The notes beneath the pieces are model-generated. The model saw nothing but the letters and a program-made list of their open reading frames with translations. It was not told the origin of the DNA and did not search any database. A program made the translations under genes and the position numbers. A stretch of DNA of 64,000 nucleotides from an uncultured Spirochaetaceae bacterium. GTDB taxonomy: Bacteria > Spirochaetota > Spirochaetia > Sphaerochaetales > Sphaerochaetaceae. The stretch lies in contig CALXKJ010000006.1 in assembly GCA_944388955.1 (NCBI GenBank), positions 1 to 64,000 of the forward strand, given 5' to 3'. Of this stretch, positions 16,477 to 25,298 are shown in pieces; position 1 is the stretch's first letter, and every line of letters starts with the position of its first letter.

Positions 16477-17835
16477 TCAGACAGAAGCTGGTATCGGTCT
16501 GACTTTCTTCCGGTAGACGTAGATGAAGAAGAGTATCGAGAGAGTAAGACCGACGCCTTCTGCTGTGATGAACGCGAACCATACGTTCTCCAGAATACCT
16601 GTAGCGGCGAGGAGCGAAGCGACAGGGAGAAGCACGACAAGCTGTCTGACGATTGAGACAATCATTGATGCATATCCGATTCCAGTAGCCTGGAAAAGTG
16701 ACGTAAGGCTTATTGATATAGCAGCTGGAATGAAACAGAGCGAGATAATCCGCAGTGCTGGAACTCCGATCTTGTCCATTTCCGCAGAAGCTGCGAAGAA
16801 TGACAGAAGAACCTGCGGGAGAAGCTGGAAGATCATGAAGCCAACGACCATTACGATTACGGAAATGAGAAGGCCAACGCGGAGTGTTTTCATCATTCTT
16901 TCCTTCTTCTTCGCGCCATAATTGAATGCGATGATAGGTATCATACCTGTCTGAAGTCCGAATACTGGCATGAAGATGAATGACTGAAGCTTGAAGTAAA
17001 CGCCAAGGACGGAAACCGCAGTTGCAGAGAAGGCAATCAGGATTGAATTAAGTGCGCTCACCATTATCGTGCTGACACTGTTCATGATGATAGTGGGGAC
17101 ACCTACTGCATAGATTTCCTTGATAATCCTACCTGATGGTCTGAAATGCCTGAAAGAGAAGTGAAGCTTCACGAATTTGTTCCTGCTGAGGAAGTAGAGT
17201 GCGGCGAACATTGATACGATCTGGCCGATTACAGTGGCAATCGCGGCACCGCTGACACCCATTCCAAACGCGAAGATGAAGACTGGATCGAGGATTATAT
17301 TCGTAATAGCGCCAAGCGACTGAGTGATCATCGGATGGATTGAGTCGCCTGTTGCCTGCATGATTCTCTCTGCGGTGATATCAATGAAGATACCGAAAGA
17401 GAATATAAGGCATATACCCGCATACTGCGTTGATAGCTTCAGAAGCTCAGGATCATCTGTGAATAGGGAGAGGAAAGGCTTTGTTCCGAAAATGCCGAAG
17501 AGAGCAAAGAGAAGCCATGTGACAAGAGCGAGGAAGATTCCGTTATCCGCGGCTTTCTCAGCTTCGTCATGCCTTCTTTCGCCAAGTTTCCTTGCAAGGT
17601 ACGAATTGACGCCGACTGCGGTTCCGATTCCGAAAGCAATCATCAGATTCTGCAATGGGAATGCCAGTGATACGGCTGTCAGCGATGCTTCCGATACTCT
17701 CGCGACGAAGATTGAGTCAACGACATTGTAGAGTGCCTGGATGAGCATGCTGAGCATCAATGGCAACGATATTTTCATGATAAGCCTTGGGATAGGTTCA
17801 TATCCCATGATATTCTGCTTGACTTCTGTTTCCAT
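16477..17835 (-). CDS. MATE-family efflux transporter
   Basis: 452-aa inner-membrane multidrug/oligosaccharidyl-lipid superfamily protein with about 12 hydrophobic helices in two halves. The MATE N-terminus (IPRLIMKISLPLMLSMLIQALYN) and the mid-protein VPTIIMNS and FNYGAKK segments are visible. Drug or metabolite export driven by Na+ or H+ is the family role. No Shine-Dalgarno sequence is seen before its ATG. One of four MATE genes in the window. Confidence 0.9.
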   Translation of the reverse strand: METEVKQNIMGYEPIPRLIMKISLPLMLSMLIQALYNVVDSIFVARVSEASLTAVSLAFPLQNLMIAFGIGTAVGVNSYLARKLGERRHDEAEKAADNGIFLALVTWLLFALFGIFGTKPFLSLFTDDPELLKLSTQYAGICLIFSFGIFIDITAERIMQATGDSIHPMITQSLGAITNIILDPVFIFAFGMGVSGAAIATVIGQIVSMFAALYFLSRNKFVKLHFSFRHFRPSGRIIKEIYAVGVPTIIMNSVSTIMVSALNSILIAFSATAVSVLGVYFKLQSFIFMPVFGLQTGMIPIIAFNYGAKKKERMMKTLRVGLLISVIVMVVGFMIFQLLPQVLLSFFAASAEMDKIGVPALRIISLCFIPAAISISLTSLFQATGIGYASMIVSIVRQLVVLLPVASLLAATGILENVWFAFITAEGVGLTLSILFFIYVYRKKVRPIPASV

Positions 17836-17976
17836 GGAATATGGATATAACTGATAAAAGAATATATTGCAACTCTATAGGGAAGATGATTCTATTTCAC
17901 ATTCTCATCGTATCGTGTATATTGGAAACGAGGGCTGCCGGCCCTGTTTTGCAAATTCCAGAAACGGAGGCGAGTC

Positions 17977-19275
17977 ATGATAGTTTCCAAATTCGGTGGA
18001 AGCAGTGTTGCAGATGATATTCAGATAAGAAAGGTAAAAGAGATACTCGAGAGCGATGATAGACGCCGCATTGCTGTTGTATCAGCTCCAGGCAAGAGAA
18101 ATAAGGAAGATCAGAAAATCACGGATCTACTTTATAAATGCAATAGCATGGTTCAGAAAGGACAGACATGCCGTCCTGTATTCAATGAGATCTCAAAGCG
18201 ATTTGTTCAGATAGCCCAGAAGCTCCATATCGATGATGTGAAGGTCTCAGAGAAGCTTGACGATATAAGATGCATGATAGATGCCGGCCGTGGTGCTGAT
18301 TACGCAGCTTCAAGAGGGGAGTACCTCTCAGCTCTTATAATCAGTGAGTTCCTTGGCTGGGAATTCCTTGATGCCCAGGATGTCATCGTTATTAACCAGG
18401 ATTCGACAGTCAATGAAACGACATATCAGAAACTTGCAGAGAAGCTCGCCCCTGAGAAGAGATATGTGATTCCTGGTTTCTATGGGGAGACAGAGCAGGG
18501 AGTGCTTAAGACATTCACACGCGGTGGTTCTGACATAACAGGCTCAATTGTAGCAAGAGCTGTGAATGCGGAGCTTTATGAGAACTGGACTGACGTGTCT
18601 GGCATTTACCGCGCGGATCCCAGAATCGTGGAGGATGCTGAAGTCATTCCGGAGCTCTCATACAAGGAAGTGAGAGAGCTTTCTGATGTCGGTGCCACAG
18701 TCTTCCATGAGGAAGCGATTGCCCCGATTTACGGAATGGGAATCCCTATTGTCGTCAAGAACACGAATAAACCGGAGGATCCTGGTACAAAGATTGTTTC
18801 CTCTGATGATATCAAGGGACCTTGTGGCGTTTCAGCCCGTGGCGGACTGTCTCGTATAAGACTTAGAAAACTCATGCTATTCAAGAAGTATGGAATGAGG
18901 CATGCACTTCTTACGATGCTCCATATCTTCGGCATCAGACCATGCTATTCGCTTTTCGGCATTGACAGCATTGTCTGGTTCTTTGATTCTAAGATGGCAA
19001 GTGACAGCGTGTGCCAGGCCATGTGCGAGCGTCTGACAAAGGAATTCGGGCTGGATGCAATCACAGTAGATCATGGTCATGCGATTCTCGGTATTGCCGG
19101 TGGTGATATGGATACATCCGATGTATATCTTGATGCGGCAACCACGCTGAGAGAGAGCAATATCGAGACGACATTCGTGAACTATGGCTCCTCCGATGCC
19201 TCTGTTCTTATAGGAATAAAGGAAGAGCAGGCTGCGGATGCGGTAAAGGCTGTCTATAAGAAGCTGTTCTCCTGA
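17977..19275 (+). CDS. lysC: Aspartate kinase
   Basis: 432-aa monofunctional aspartokinase, first step to lysine, threonine and methionine. KFGGSSV at residues 5-11, FTRGGSDITGSIVA near 180, and ENWTDVSGIYRADPRI follow the family. The C-terminal about 140 residues should be the two ACT domains for feedback control. It has CGGAGG upstream. The leader contains a small hairpin (AGGGC at 17931-17935 with GCCCT at 17941-17945, then GTTTT), which might be a weak attenuator; no known riboswitch is recognised. Confidence 0.92.
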   Translation: MIVSKFGGSSVADDIQIRKVKEILESDDRRRIAVVSAPGKRNKEDQKITDLLYKCNSMVQKGQTCRPVFNEISKRFVQIAQKLHIDDVKVSEKLDDIRCMIDAGRGADYAASRGEYLSALIISEFLGWEFLDAQDVIVINQDSTVNETTYQKLAEKLAPEKRYVIPGFYGETEQGVLKTFTRGGSDITGSIVARAVNAELYENWTDVSGIYRADPRIVEDAEVIPELSYKEVRELSDVGATVFHEEAIAPIYGMGIPIVVKNTNKPEDPGTKIVSSDDIKGPCGVSARGGLSRIRLRKLMLFKKYGMRHALLTMLHIFGIRPCYSLFGIDSIVWFFDSKMASDSVCQAMCERLTKEFGLDAITVDHGHAILGIAGGDMDTSDVYLDAATTLRESNIETTFVNYGSSDASVLIGIKEEQAADAVKAVYKKLFS

Positions 19276-19299
19276 TTTAACGTAAAAGATTCAATAAAA

Positions 19300-19324
19300 G
19301 TGGCCAGCTGTCTTTGCTGGCCAC
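19300..19324 (-). terminator. Intrinsic terminator downstream of the second lipoprotein gene
   Basis: GTGGCCAGC (19300-19308) and GCTGGCCAC (19316-19324), a perfect 9-bp stem. On the minus strand it is followed by TTTTATTGAATCTTTT. It also lies just after lysC on the plus strand, where the trailing sequence is less T-rich. Confidence 0.85.
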
Positions 19325-19350
19325 GATATTTCTGATAAAGGGCAGGCTAC

Positions 19351-20058
19351 TTATTCTTTCGTTACGGTGTAGATTGTTTCACCATCTGCTGTAGTAGAAG
19401 TAGTTGTGTAGCCTTTTTCCATGAAACTATTTCCTTCACCTTCTGCTGCATTATCTGCAGGATCGAAATTTACAAATTGTCCACCAGTAACGACAATTGT
19501 AGCTGTTCCATTTTTTCTGTTATCATCATAGAGATTCAAAACAAATTCATATGGCTTACTTGGATCACCTGGATAAACCTGCTGTATTGAGTATTTTCCA
19601 CCTTTTATCTCGGCAGAACCCTGTGACACATAAACCGAATGGATATTGCCAATGAACTCTCCGTTCTCTATGGTAAGCTTTCCTTTATCCTGAACATCAA
19701 CGGCATAGCAATCATCCCTAAGTGCTGCGATCTTACCTTCACCTGTGATTGTAAGATTGCCATTTTCGTGAACCGAAATGATTGACCAATTACCCGCGCT
19801 TTCATTCCAGATTGCTGTTGAGTTTGACAAAGTCTTACCATTCATATCGAGTGTTACTGCTCTTCTGACAACAAGCGGAGCTTCTACATTGATATCTTTA
19901 TCGAGCATAACTATATCATCTGTTCCCTCAAGGGCAGATACAAGATCTTCGTACGTTGAAACACTCGCTGTTGTGACAGTATTATCGTCGCACGATGCCA
20001 ATACAGTCATGAGAAGCGTTAGAACAATTAAAAATACTGAAATTCTGTGAGACTTCAT
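19351..20058 (-). CDS. Predicted lipoprotein with a beta-helix-like body
   Basis: 235 aa, unknown function. Residues 1-23 are a lipoprotein signal ending LASC, so Cys23 is the predicted lipidated residue. The remainder shows beta-strand ladder patterns (GNLTITGEGKI, GKLTIENGEFIGN, GSAEIKGGKYSI, ATIVVTGGQFVNF) of the pectate-lyase-like or right-handed beta-helix type. A good AGGAGG lies before the ATG. The gene is isolated between terminators. Its promoter has a C9 tract (G9 on the other strand), as does the lipoprotein gene at the left edge of the window; both may be phase-variable surface proteins. Confidence 0.75.
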   Translation of the reverse strand: MKSHRISVFLIVLTLLMTVLASCDDNTVTTASVSTYEDLVSALEGTDDIVMLDKDINVEAPLVVRRAVTLDMNGKTLSNSTAIWNESAGNWSIISVHENGNLTITGEGKIAALRDDCYAVDVQDKGKLTIENGEFIGNIHSVYVSQGSAEIKGGKYSIQQVYPGDPSKPYEFVLNLYDDNRKNGTATIVVTGGQFVNFDPADNAAEGEGNSFMEKGYTTTSTTADGETIYTVTKE

Positions 20059-20085
20059 ATTTACCTCCTGTAAGCCTGTATTTGT

Positions 20086-20116
20086 ATTGTACAGTACCGG
20101 GGGGGGGTAGTAGCAA
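20086..20116 (-). promoter_or_regulatory. Promoter with a C9 tract in the -35/-10 spacer
   Basis: On the minus strand TTGCTA (20111-20116) is followed by a 19-bp spacer containing nine C (20099-20107 in plus coordinates), then TACAAT (20086-20091). The start of transcription would be near 20079, leaving room for the AGGAGG at 20064-20069. At nine C the spacer is 2 bp longer than the optimal 17; seven C would give 17. Confidence 0.6.
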
Positions 20117-20336
20117 GCGTATAATTGCCCTTTTACCCAACAACTTAAAGAAAGTTTTATGTGCTTGAATCAGTGTATTCTTATTAAATTCCAGAATGGA
20201 TATTGGAATCTTATATCCTTTTCGGCAGGGTAGTCTCCTGCTGCTTTACTTATAGAAACTCTGATATTCCAAGGGACGACTATACCATGTTCTTGGAATC
20301 AGACTGGAGTTTAGAGCAATCAAATTGACAGAAAGA
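20117..20336. other. Non-coding interval with two related dyads
   Basis: This is the main part of the only gene-free stretch longer than 300 bp (20059-20379). I see no credible gene or RNA family. It contains ATTCCA (20188-20193)/TGGAAT (20204-20209) and a stronger ATTCCAAG (20266-20273)/CTTGGAAT (20292-20299), two dyads of similar sequence about 80 bp apart. Their meaning is unclear. Confidence 0.4.
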
Positions 20337-20360
20337 ATGCAGCTACCGAAGCAGCTGCAT
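20337..20360 (-). terminator. Terminator after the MsmX-like ATPase gene
   Basis: ATGCAGCT (20337-20344) and AGCTGCAT (20353-20360), a perfect 8-bp stem. The minus strand continues TCTTTCTGTC, only a moderate T run. Confidence 0.65.
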
Positions 20361-20379
20361 CTCTTCGAATCCTCTAAGA

Positions 20380-21474
20380 TTAGCGGATTCTTACCTCTGT
20401 ATCGAGATCGAAGAATCTTGCCTTCTCCATATTCACGATAAGAGCTACCTTCTCATCCGGCTGAGGAATAACGGAAGGATCGATCTTTCCGACAACCTTT
20501 GCCTTGGATGTGGATACATAAACCTGAGTCTCGGATCCAAGTGGCTCAACAACAGATACGTGACCATTGATTGTCTTGCCAGGAATCTCCTGATGAGAGA
20601 ACTCAACGTCCTCAGGTCTGATTCCGAATGTAACTTCCTTGCCGATGTATGGCTGGAGGAACTTAGCCTGTGCAGGTGTAACTTCGAGCTTGAATGTACC
20701 CTCGTTCACATAGACCTTGTCTCCTTCCTTCTCGACCTGAGTTACGAGGAAGTTCATGGGTGGTGATCCGATGAAGCCTGCGACAAACTTGTTGTCTGGC
20801 TCGTTGTAAAGCTCCATTGGTCCACCAATCTGCTGGATGACACCAAGCTTCATAACAACGATCTTGTCAGCCATTGTGAGAGCCTCAACCTGGTCATGTG
20901 TAACATAGATCATTGTAGCCTTGAGTCTGTTGTGGAGACCTGAAATCTCAGCTCTCATCTGAACTCTGAGCTTTGCGTCGAGGTTTGAAAGTGGCTCGTC
21001 GAAGAGGAAGACCTTCGGCTTGCGGACGATTGCACGACCTACAGCAACACGCTGTCTCTGACCACCAGAGAGGGCCTTTGGCTTTCTGTCAAGAAGTGCC
21101 TCAATGTCGAGGATCTTTGCAGCTTCCTTAACGCGCTGGTCAATCTGATCCTTTGGGAACTTCCTGATCTTGAGACCGAATGCCATGTTGTCATAGACAG
21201 TCATGTGAGGATAGAGAGCATAGTTCTGGAAAACCATTGCGATGTCTCTGTCTTTTGGCGGAACGTCGTTCATGAGCTTGCCGTCAATATAGAGCTCACC
21301 AGAGGAGATATCCTCAAGGCCAGCAACCATTCTAAGCGTTGTGGACTTTCCACAGCCTGACGGGCCAACGAGAACAACGAATTCCTGATCCTTGATGTCG
21401 ACGTTGACGTTATCAACAGCCTTGACTCCGCCATCGTAGATCTTGCAGATATTCTTAAGTAATACTTCTGCCAT
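20380..21474 (-). CDS. msmX: Carbohydrate ABC transporter ATP-binding protein (MsmX/UgpC type)
   Basis: 364-aa cytoplasmic ATPase. Walker A GPSGCGKST near residue 38, Q-loop VFQNYALYPHMT, signature LSGGQRQRVAVGRA, Walker B VFLFDEPLSNLDAK, then a C-terminal TOBE/OB regulatory domain typical of the MalK/UgpC/MsmX group. It is encoded alone, with its own terminator and no adjacent permease. MsmX-type ATPases are known to serve several sugar importers, and the importer at 32065-35167 lacks an ATPase gene, so this protein is the likely energiser. That pairing is inference. Confidence 0.93.
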   Translation of the reverse strand: MAEVLLKNICKIYDGGVKAVDNVNVDIKDQEFVVLVGPSGCGKSTTLRMVAGLEDISSGELYIDGKLMNDVPPKDRDIAMVFQNYALYPHMTVYDNMAFGLKIRKFPKDQIDQRVKEAAKILDIEALLDRKPKALSGGQRQRVAVGRAIVRKPKVFLFDEPLSNLDAKLRVQMRAEISGLHNRLKATMIYVTHDQVEALTMADKIVVMKLGVIQQIGGPMELYNEPDNKFVAGFIGSPPMNFLVTQVEKEGDKVYVNEGTFKLEVTPAQAKFLQPYIGKEVTFGIRPEDVEFSHQEIPGKTINGHVSVVEPLGSETQVYVSTSKAKVVGKIDPSVIPQPDEKVALIVNMEKARFFDLDTEVRIR

Positions 21475-21629
21475 TCACTGCTCCTTTTTCTTGGATACTT
21501 CGATGTTAAGTCCTCTGTGGATGTGAAGTAAAGGATTAATTAAAGTTTTTGGGCTTGTTTTTTCGATAAAAAGCGTGGAAAATCATGTTTTGATGACTAA
21601 TCATACTGATTTGGTCAAAAAGAGGAATT

Positions 21630-22214
21630 ATGCCTAAGATATACAGTGATACAGAGAAGAAGAATATCCGTGACGCACTCAGACGTGAGGCTGGAAAGTG
21701 TCTCCATCAATATGGTGTCAGAAAGACGACTGTTGACGAACTTGTACGCCGTGTCGCGATACCAAAAGGGACTTTCTATCTCTTTTATCCATCGAAGGAG
21801 GCGCTCTTCTTCGATTTGCTTGAGAGCTTTTATGCGGAGACAGAGGAGACTTACCCCGAGATGCTTCAGGAAATCGATGAGAATCATATCGTCACGAGCC
21901 TTACCGATATCTTCTGTACAATCATAATGCGTTTCTATCATGCGGGCCTTTACTGGTTTCTCGATGGGGCAGAGCTTGAACTTGTGCTTAGACGTCTTCC
22001 GGAAGGCACGATGGAGAGAATCACAAAGATTGAAAGCAATGTAATTCATGAGCTTTTTTCATATTTCGCTATCGAAGATGAGGATGATATCAGGGCATTT
22101 ACTGCATCGTACGATGCTCTTTTTCATCTCCTGCTTGAAGCGGAGAGTATTCCGGAGATGGAAAAAGCCCTCCGATTTCTCATCAGAGGGCTTGTGCTTC
22201 AGATGGTTGAATGA
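21630..22214 (+). CDS. TetR/AcrR-family transcriptional regulator
   Basis: 194 aa. The N-terminal helix-turn-helix (CLHQYGVRKTTVDELVRRVAIPKGTFYLFYPSKEALFFDL pattern, residues about 20-60) is clearly TetR; the C-terminal ligand domain is divergent, as usual. GAGGAA precedes the ATG. Divergent from the MsmX-like gene across about 155 bp, where I found no convincing operator. Its stop codon directly abuts that of the convergent CorC-like gene. Target and ligand unknown. Confidence 0.85.
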   Translation: MPKIYSDTEKKNIRDALRREAGKCLHQYGVRKTTVDELVRRVAIPKGTFYLFYPSKEALFFDLLESFYAETEETYPEMLQEIDENHIVTSLTDIFCTIIMRFYHAGLYWFLDGAELELVLRRLPEGTMERITKIESNVIHELFSYFAIEDEDDIRAFTASYDALFHLLLEAESIPEMEKALRFLIRGLVLQMVE

Positions 22215-23582
22215 TTATTCAGCCTCAGTATCCTTTGCAGTTTCTTCCTTGCTGCCTTCTTCACTTCCATCTGTCTCAGACTCATCTGCTTTCTCCACGA
22301 TGGCTTCCTCGATGCGCCTGTCCTCGATCTTCGTCACATGGATTCTGAGCCCATTTACAGTCACATTGAGCTCTGTGCCGTCTTCAGGAATCTGAGAGAG
22401 GGTGGAGAGTACCATGCCGCCTATAGTGTCATAATCCTCATTCTCCTCAATCTCTATCCCCGTCTCATCTGAGAAGTCAGAGAGAAGCAGCGAGCCGCTT
22501 ACTTTCCACACTCCGTCGCCAATCTTTGTTATCTCAGCTTCTTCCTGAGGGTCGAATTCGTCGTAGATATTTCCGACAATCTCCTCTAGAAGATCTTCAA
22601 GCGTTATGATACCGACACTCTGGCCATACTCATCGACAACGATAGCTATGTGCGTCTTCTTCTCCTGCATGTCGGAGAAAAGCTTATCTGCGTGGATTGA
22701 ATCAGGGACAAGGTATGCAGGTCTCAGAAGCTCTTTTATTGACTTATGCTCACCTGAGTTGAGGTTGATGAGGAAATCACGTGCGTTGAGGATTCCCAGA
22801 ATGTCGTTTTTGTCCTCACCATAGACTGGGAAACGTGAAAGACCGGAATCCTTTATCGTGTCGAGTATCTCCGTAGATGGCGTATCAATCTGGAAGGAAA
22901 CAACATCCGGCTCCCTTGTCATGATTTCTGTCACACTGATGTCATTGAATTCGAATACATTCTGTATCCATTCCTTCTCATCTTCCTCGATGGAGCCTGA
23001 CTCTCCGCCGGCATCGACCATCAGCTTTATATCATCTTCCGTGACTGAATCATCTTCCTTGCCGTCATTCATGCGGCAGATGCGCAAGACAAGATTCGTC
23101 GTCGCTGTGAGCAGCCATACAGCGGGGCGCATGATCTTCGCTGTCGCTGTTATGACACCAGCAGAGAACTTCGCTACAGCGAATGATTTCTGCTGCGCCA
23201 CTCTCTTTGGTACAAGCTCGCCGAAGATAAGCGTAAAGAATGATATTATGAGCGTGATAACGATAATCGAAATCGTACCTGCAACCCCATCTGGAAGTCC
23301 TATGTTGATAAATAGCGGCTTGATATAAACGGCAAGGTTATCAGCAGCGAAAGCTGAACCAAGGAAGCCCGCAAGCGTGATACCAATCTGTATCGTAGAC
23401 AGGAAGCTTGTAGGATTTTCTGCCATCTTCAGAAGTCTTGGGGCATATCTATCCCCATCCTCAGCCATCTTCTTGAGCTTTGTTGTATTGAGGGAAACGA
23501 CTGCAATCTCCGTCGCTGCGAAGAATGCGTTTATTGCTATAAGTATAATCTGCAGTAATATCTGCTGTGCTAATGACATCAT
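22215..23582 (-). CDS. CNNM/CorC-type hemolysin-family membrane protein
   Basis: 455 aa. Residues 1 to about 190 are a CNNM (DUF21) membrane domain (FFAATEIAVVSLNTTKLKKM, FGELVPKRVAQQ). About 210-335 are two CBS domains (VTEIMTREPDVV, SRFPVYGEDKNDILGILNARDFL), and about 355-430 a CorC/HlyC domain. The acidic tail ends the protein. Family members are implicated in Mg2+ or other cation efflux rather than true haemolysis. AAAGGAGA is present before the ATG pair at the start. No terminator separates it from the convergent tetR-type gene. Confidence 0.92.
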   Translation of the reverse strand: MMSLAQQILLQIILIAINAFFAATEIAVVSLNTTKLKKMAEDGDRYAPRLLKMAENPTSFLSTIQIGITLAGFLGSAFAADNLAVYIKPLFINIGLPDGVAGTISIIVITLIISFFTLIFGELVPKRVAQQKSFAVAKFSAGVITATAKIMRPAVWLLTATTNLVLRICRMNDGKEDDSVTEDDIKLMVDAGGESGSIEEDEKEWIQNVFEFNDISVTEIMTREPDVVSFQIDTPSTEILDTIKDSGLSRFPVYGEDKNDILGILNARDFLINLNSGEHKSIKELLRPAYLVPDSIHADKLFSDMQEKKTHIAIVVDEYGQSVGIITLEDLLEEIVGNIYDEFDPQEEAEITKIGDGVWKVSGSLLLSDFSDETGIEIEENEDYDTIGGMVLSTLSQIPEDGTELNVTVNGLRIHVTKIEDRRIEEAIVEKADESETDGSEEGSKEETAKDTEAE

Positions 23583-23829
23583 GAATCTCCTTTATTCTTG
23601 TTTTCTGTGGTTTTACTGCATCCATCAGAGGAGGAGCTTCATGCACATACGCGATAAATGCGGAGGCACATCCGTATCTTCTGTTATTGGTTTACTGCCA
23701 GGGCCTTCGTCCACTTGCTGTCTTTTTTCCTTTGCACAACCTGTGCGAGATGAATTAACTATAATAATAAGCATTACATCTTGCCGTCGTCAATTATTTA
23801 AGCCTCTTCATCATAGGTAAACTTAAGCG

Positions 23830-23835
23830 CATAAT
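23830..23835 (+). promoter_or_regulatory. Candidate leaderless -10 element for the AbrB-maturase pair
   Basis: CATAAT (five of six matches to TATAAT) lies exactly 6 nt before the ATG at 23842, with no Shine-Dalgarno sequence. A weak TTCATC is 17 bp upstream (23807-23812). Confidence 0.5.
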
Positions 23836-23841
23836 GGCGTT

Positions 23842-24099
23842 ATGATTGTAAAGCTGGGAAAAAGCGGTGAAATACGGATTCCTCAATCTGTAATCAGGAA
23901 GCATGGATTTAAGGAAGGTGACAGCTTTTCTCTTTCAGAAGAGAATGGCATTCTGACTATCACTTCGCTGAGAAAGCGTGACCCGCTTATGGATATCCCG
24001 ATTTCAGAGATAAGCGCCTGGCTTGCTGATTCGGGAATCGATGAGGAGAGCCGTAAGCGCATTCTCCATGGCTGGAAAGACGAGAGGAAAAAGCGATGA
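23842..24099 (+). CDS. AbrB/SpoVT-type DNA-binding protein
   Basis: 85 aa. Residues 1 to about 50 match the swapped-hairpin AbrB fold shared by transition-state regulators and MazE-like antitoxins (VKLGKSGEIRIPQSVIRKHGFKEGDSF). The C-terminal about 35 residues are charged and helical. It overlaps the radical-SAM gene by 4 bp (ATGA), so the two are co-translated. No toxin gene follows, which argues against a simple antitoxin and for an autoregulator of the maturase operon. Probably translated from a leaderless message. Confidence 0.8.
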   Translation: MIVKLGKSGEIRIPQSVIRKHGFKEGDSFSLSEENGILTITSLRKRDPLMDIPISEISAWLADSGIDEESRKRILHGWKDERKKR

Positions 24100-25205
24100 A
24101 ATACATGGATCTTCTGATTAAACCCGCTTCTGGGCGATGCAATATGCACTGTGCATATTGTTTTTATCGCGATGAGACGGAGAACAGGACTGTTGATGAT
24201 TACGGCATGATGACAGAAGAAACCACAAGAGCTCTCATTGACAGGGCTTATGCTGAGGCCGATTCCGTGCGTTTTATGTTCCAGGGAGGAGAACCCACTC
24301 TCCGTGGTCTGCCATTCTTCCAGTCCTTCGTTTCCTATGCATTGGAAAATGGACTTGCCTCGTTCGCACTCCAGACAAATGGCACTCTCATCAATGATGA
24401 ATGGATAGCTTTCCTTCGCGATAATGATTTTCTCGTGGGCCTTTCTATCGATGGTGATGGAAAGACTCATGATGCGTATAGAAAAGGTGCCAATGGAAAA
24501 GGCACTTTCAAGCGTGTCTTTGAGACATCGAGAAAGCTGATAAATGCAGGAGTTAAGCTTAATTCGCTTGTAACAGTCACGGAGAAAGGCGCTCGTGATG
24601 CGCGTTCGGTATATTCATTCCTGAAGCGTAATGGCATGAGGTATCAGCAGTATATTCCATGCATAGATCCCATAGGGGAGGAAGGGCTTCCATATTCCCT
24701 CACGCCTGAAGCATATGGCAGATTTCTCATCTCATTATTCCATCTCTATTATTCCGACTGGAAGAAAGGTGATTATGTCTCTATCCGCTATTTTGACAAT
24801 CTCGTTTTGATGCTTACGGGTGAGGAAGCGGAGGAATGCGGTATGAATGGAATCTGCTCATCGTCTTTCACTATCGAGGCGGATGGCTCTGTCTATCCTT
24901 GTGACTTCTATGTTCTGGATGAATATAGGCTGGGCAATGTGGTGACTGATACATTCGCTTCTCTTGCGGAAAAAAGGAATGAATCAGGATTTGTATCAGC
25001 TTCCATGAAAAAGGATCCAGAATGCCTTGCTTGCAGATTCCATCCGCTATGCAATGGCGGATGCCGCAGGAATAGGGAGAACTTCAGCACAGGGGTGATT
25101 GAAAGAAACAGATTCTGCATTTCTTACAGAAAATTCTTCTCCGAATGCCTTCCATTGCTCTTGGAAATGGCTGAAAGCGAGAAGGCGATGAGAAGAAAAG
25201 TATAA
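24096..25205 (+). CDS. Anaerobic sulfatase-maturating enzyme (radical SAM, SPASM)
   Basis: 369-aa radical-SAM enzyme. The SAM-cluster motif CNMHCAYC (CxxxCxxC) lies near residues 14-21, followed by the FMFQGGEPTLRG glycine-rich segment. The C-terminal third has many Cys (CGMNGICSSSF, YPCDFYV, CLACRFHPLCNGGCRRNRENF), the SPASM region binding two auxiliary 4Fe-4S clusters. anSMEs oxidise the active-site Cys or Ser of sulfatases to formylglycine without oxygen. A Cys-type sulfatase is encoded 1.2 kb downstream, supporting the assignment. It shares an operon with the AbrB-type gene. Confidence 0.9.
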   Translation: MKYMDLLIKPASGRCNMHCAYCFYRDETENRTVDDYGMMTEETTRALIDRAYAEADSVRFMFQGGEPTLRGLPFFQSFVSYALENGLASFALQTNGTLINDEWIAFLRDNDFLVGLSIDGDGKTHDAYRKGANGKGTFKRVFETSRKLINAGVKLNSLVTVTEKGARDARSVYSFLKRNGMRYQQYIPCIDPIGEEGLPYSLTPEAYGRFLISLFHLYYSDWKKGDYVSIRYFDNLVLMLTGEEAEECGMNGICSSSFTIEADGSVYPCDFYVLDEYRLGNVVTDTFASLAEKRNESGFVSASMKKDPECLACRFHPLCNGGCRRNRENFSTGVIERNRFCISYRKFFSECLPLLLEMAESEKAMRRKV

Positions 25206-25298
25206 ATATATTTGGATTTTATCTGAATCTTTATCTCAATTTATTCCGATTGCGCCGGCATAACCTCGGATTTAACATGATAACAAGGAGTTTTATCT

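Noticed and set aside
17836-17976. Possible lysine riboswitch upstream of aspartokinase
   Set aside because: The interval is too short and none of the lysine riboswitch core motifs are present. Only a 5-bp hairpin with a short T run is visible.
23641-23820. Short plus-strand frame with a strong GAGGAGGAG and an N-terminus (KCGGTSVSS) resembling aspartokinase
   Set aside because: The similarity covers only about nine residues, the remainder is Cys/Ser-rich and unlike any kinase, and the intact lysC is elsewhere. A gene remnant is possible but cannot be shown.
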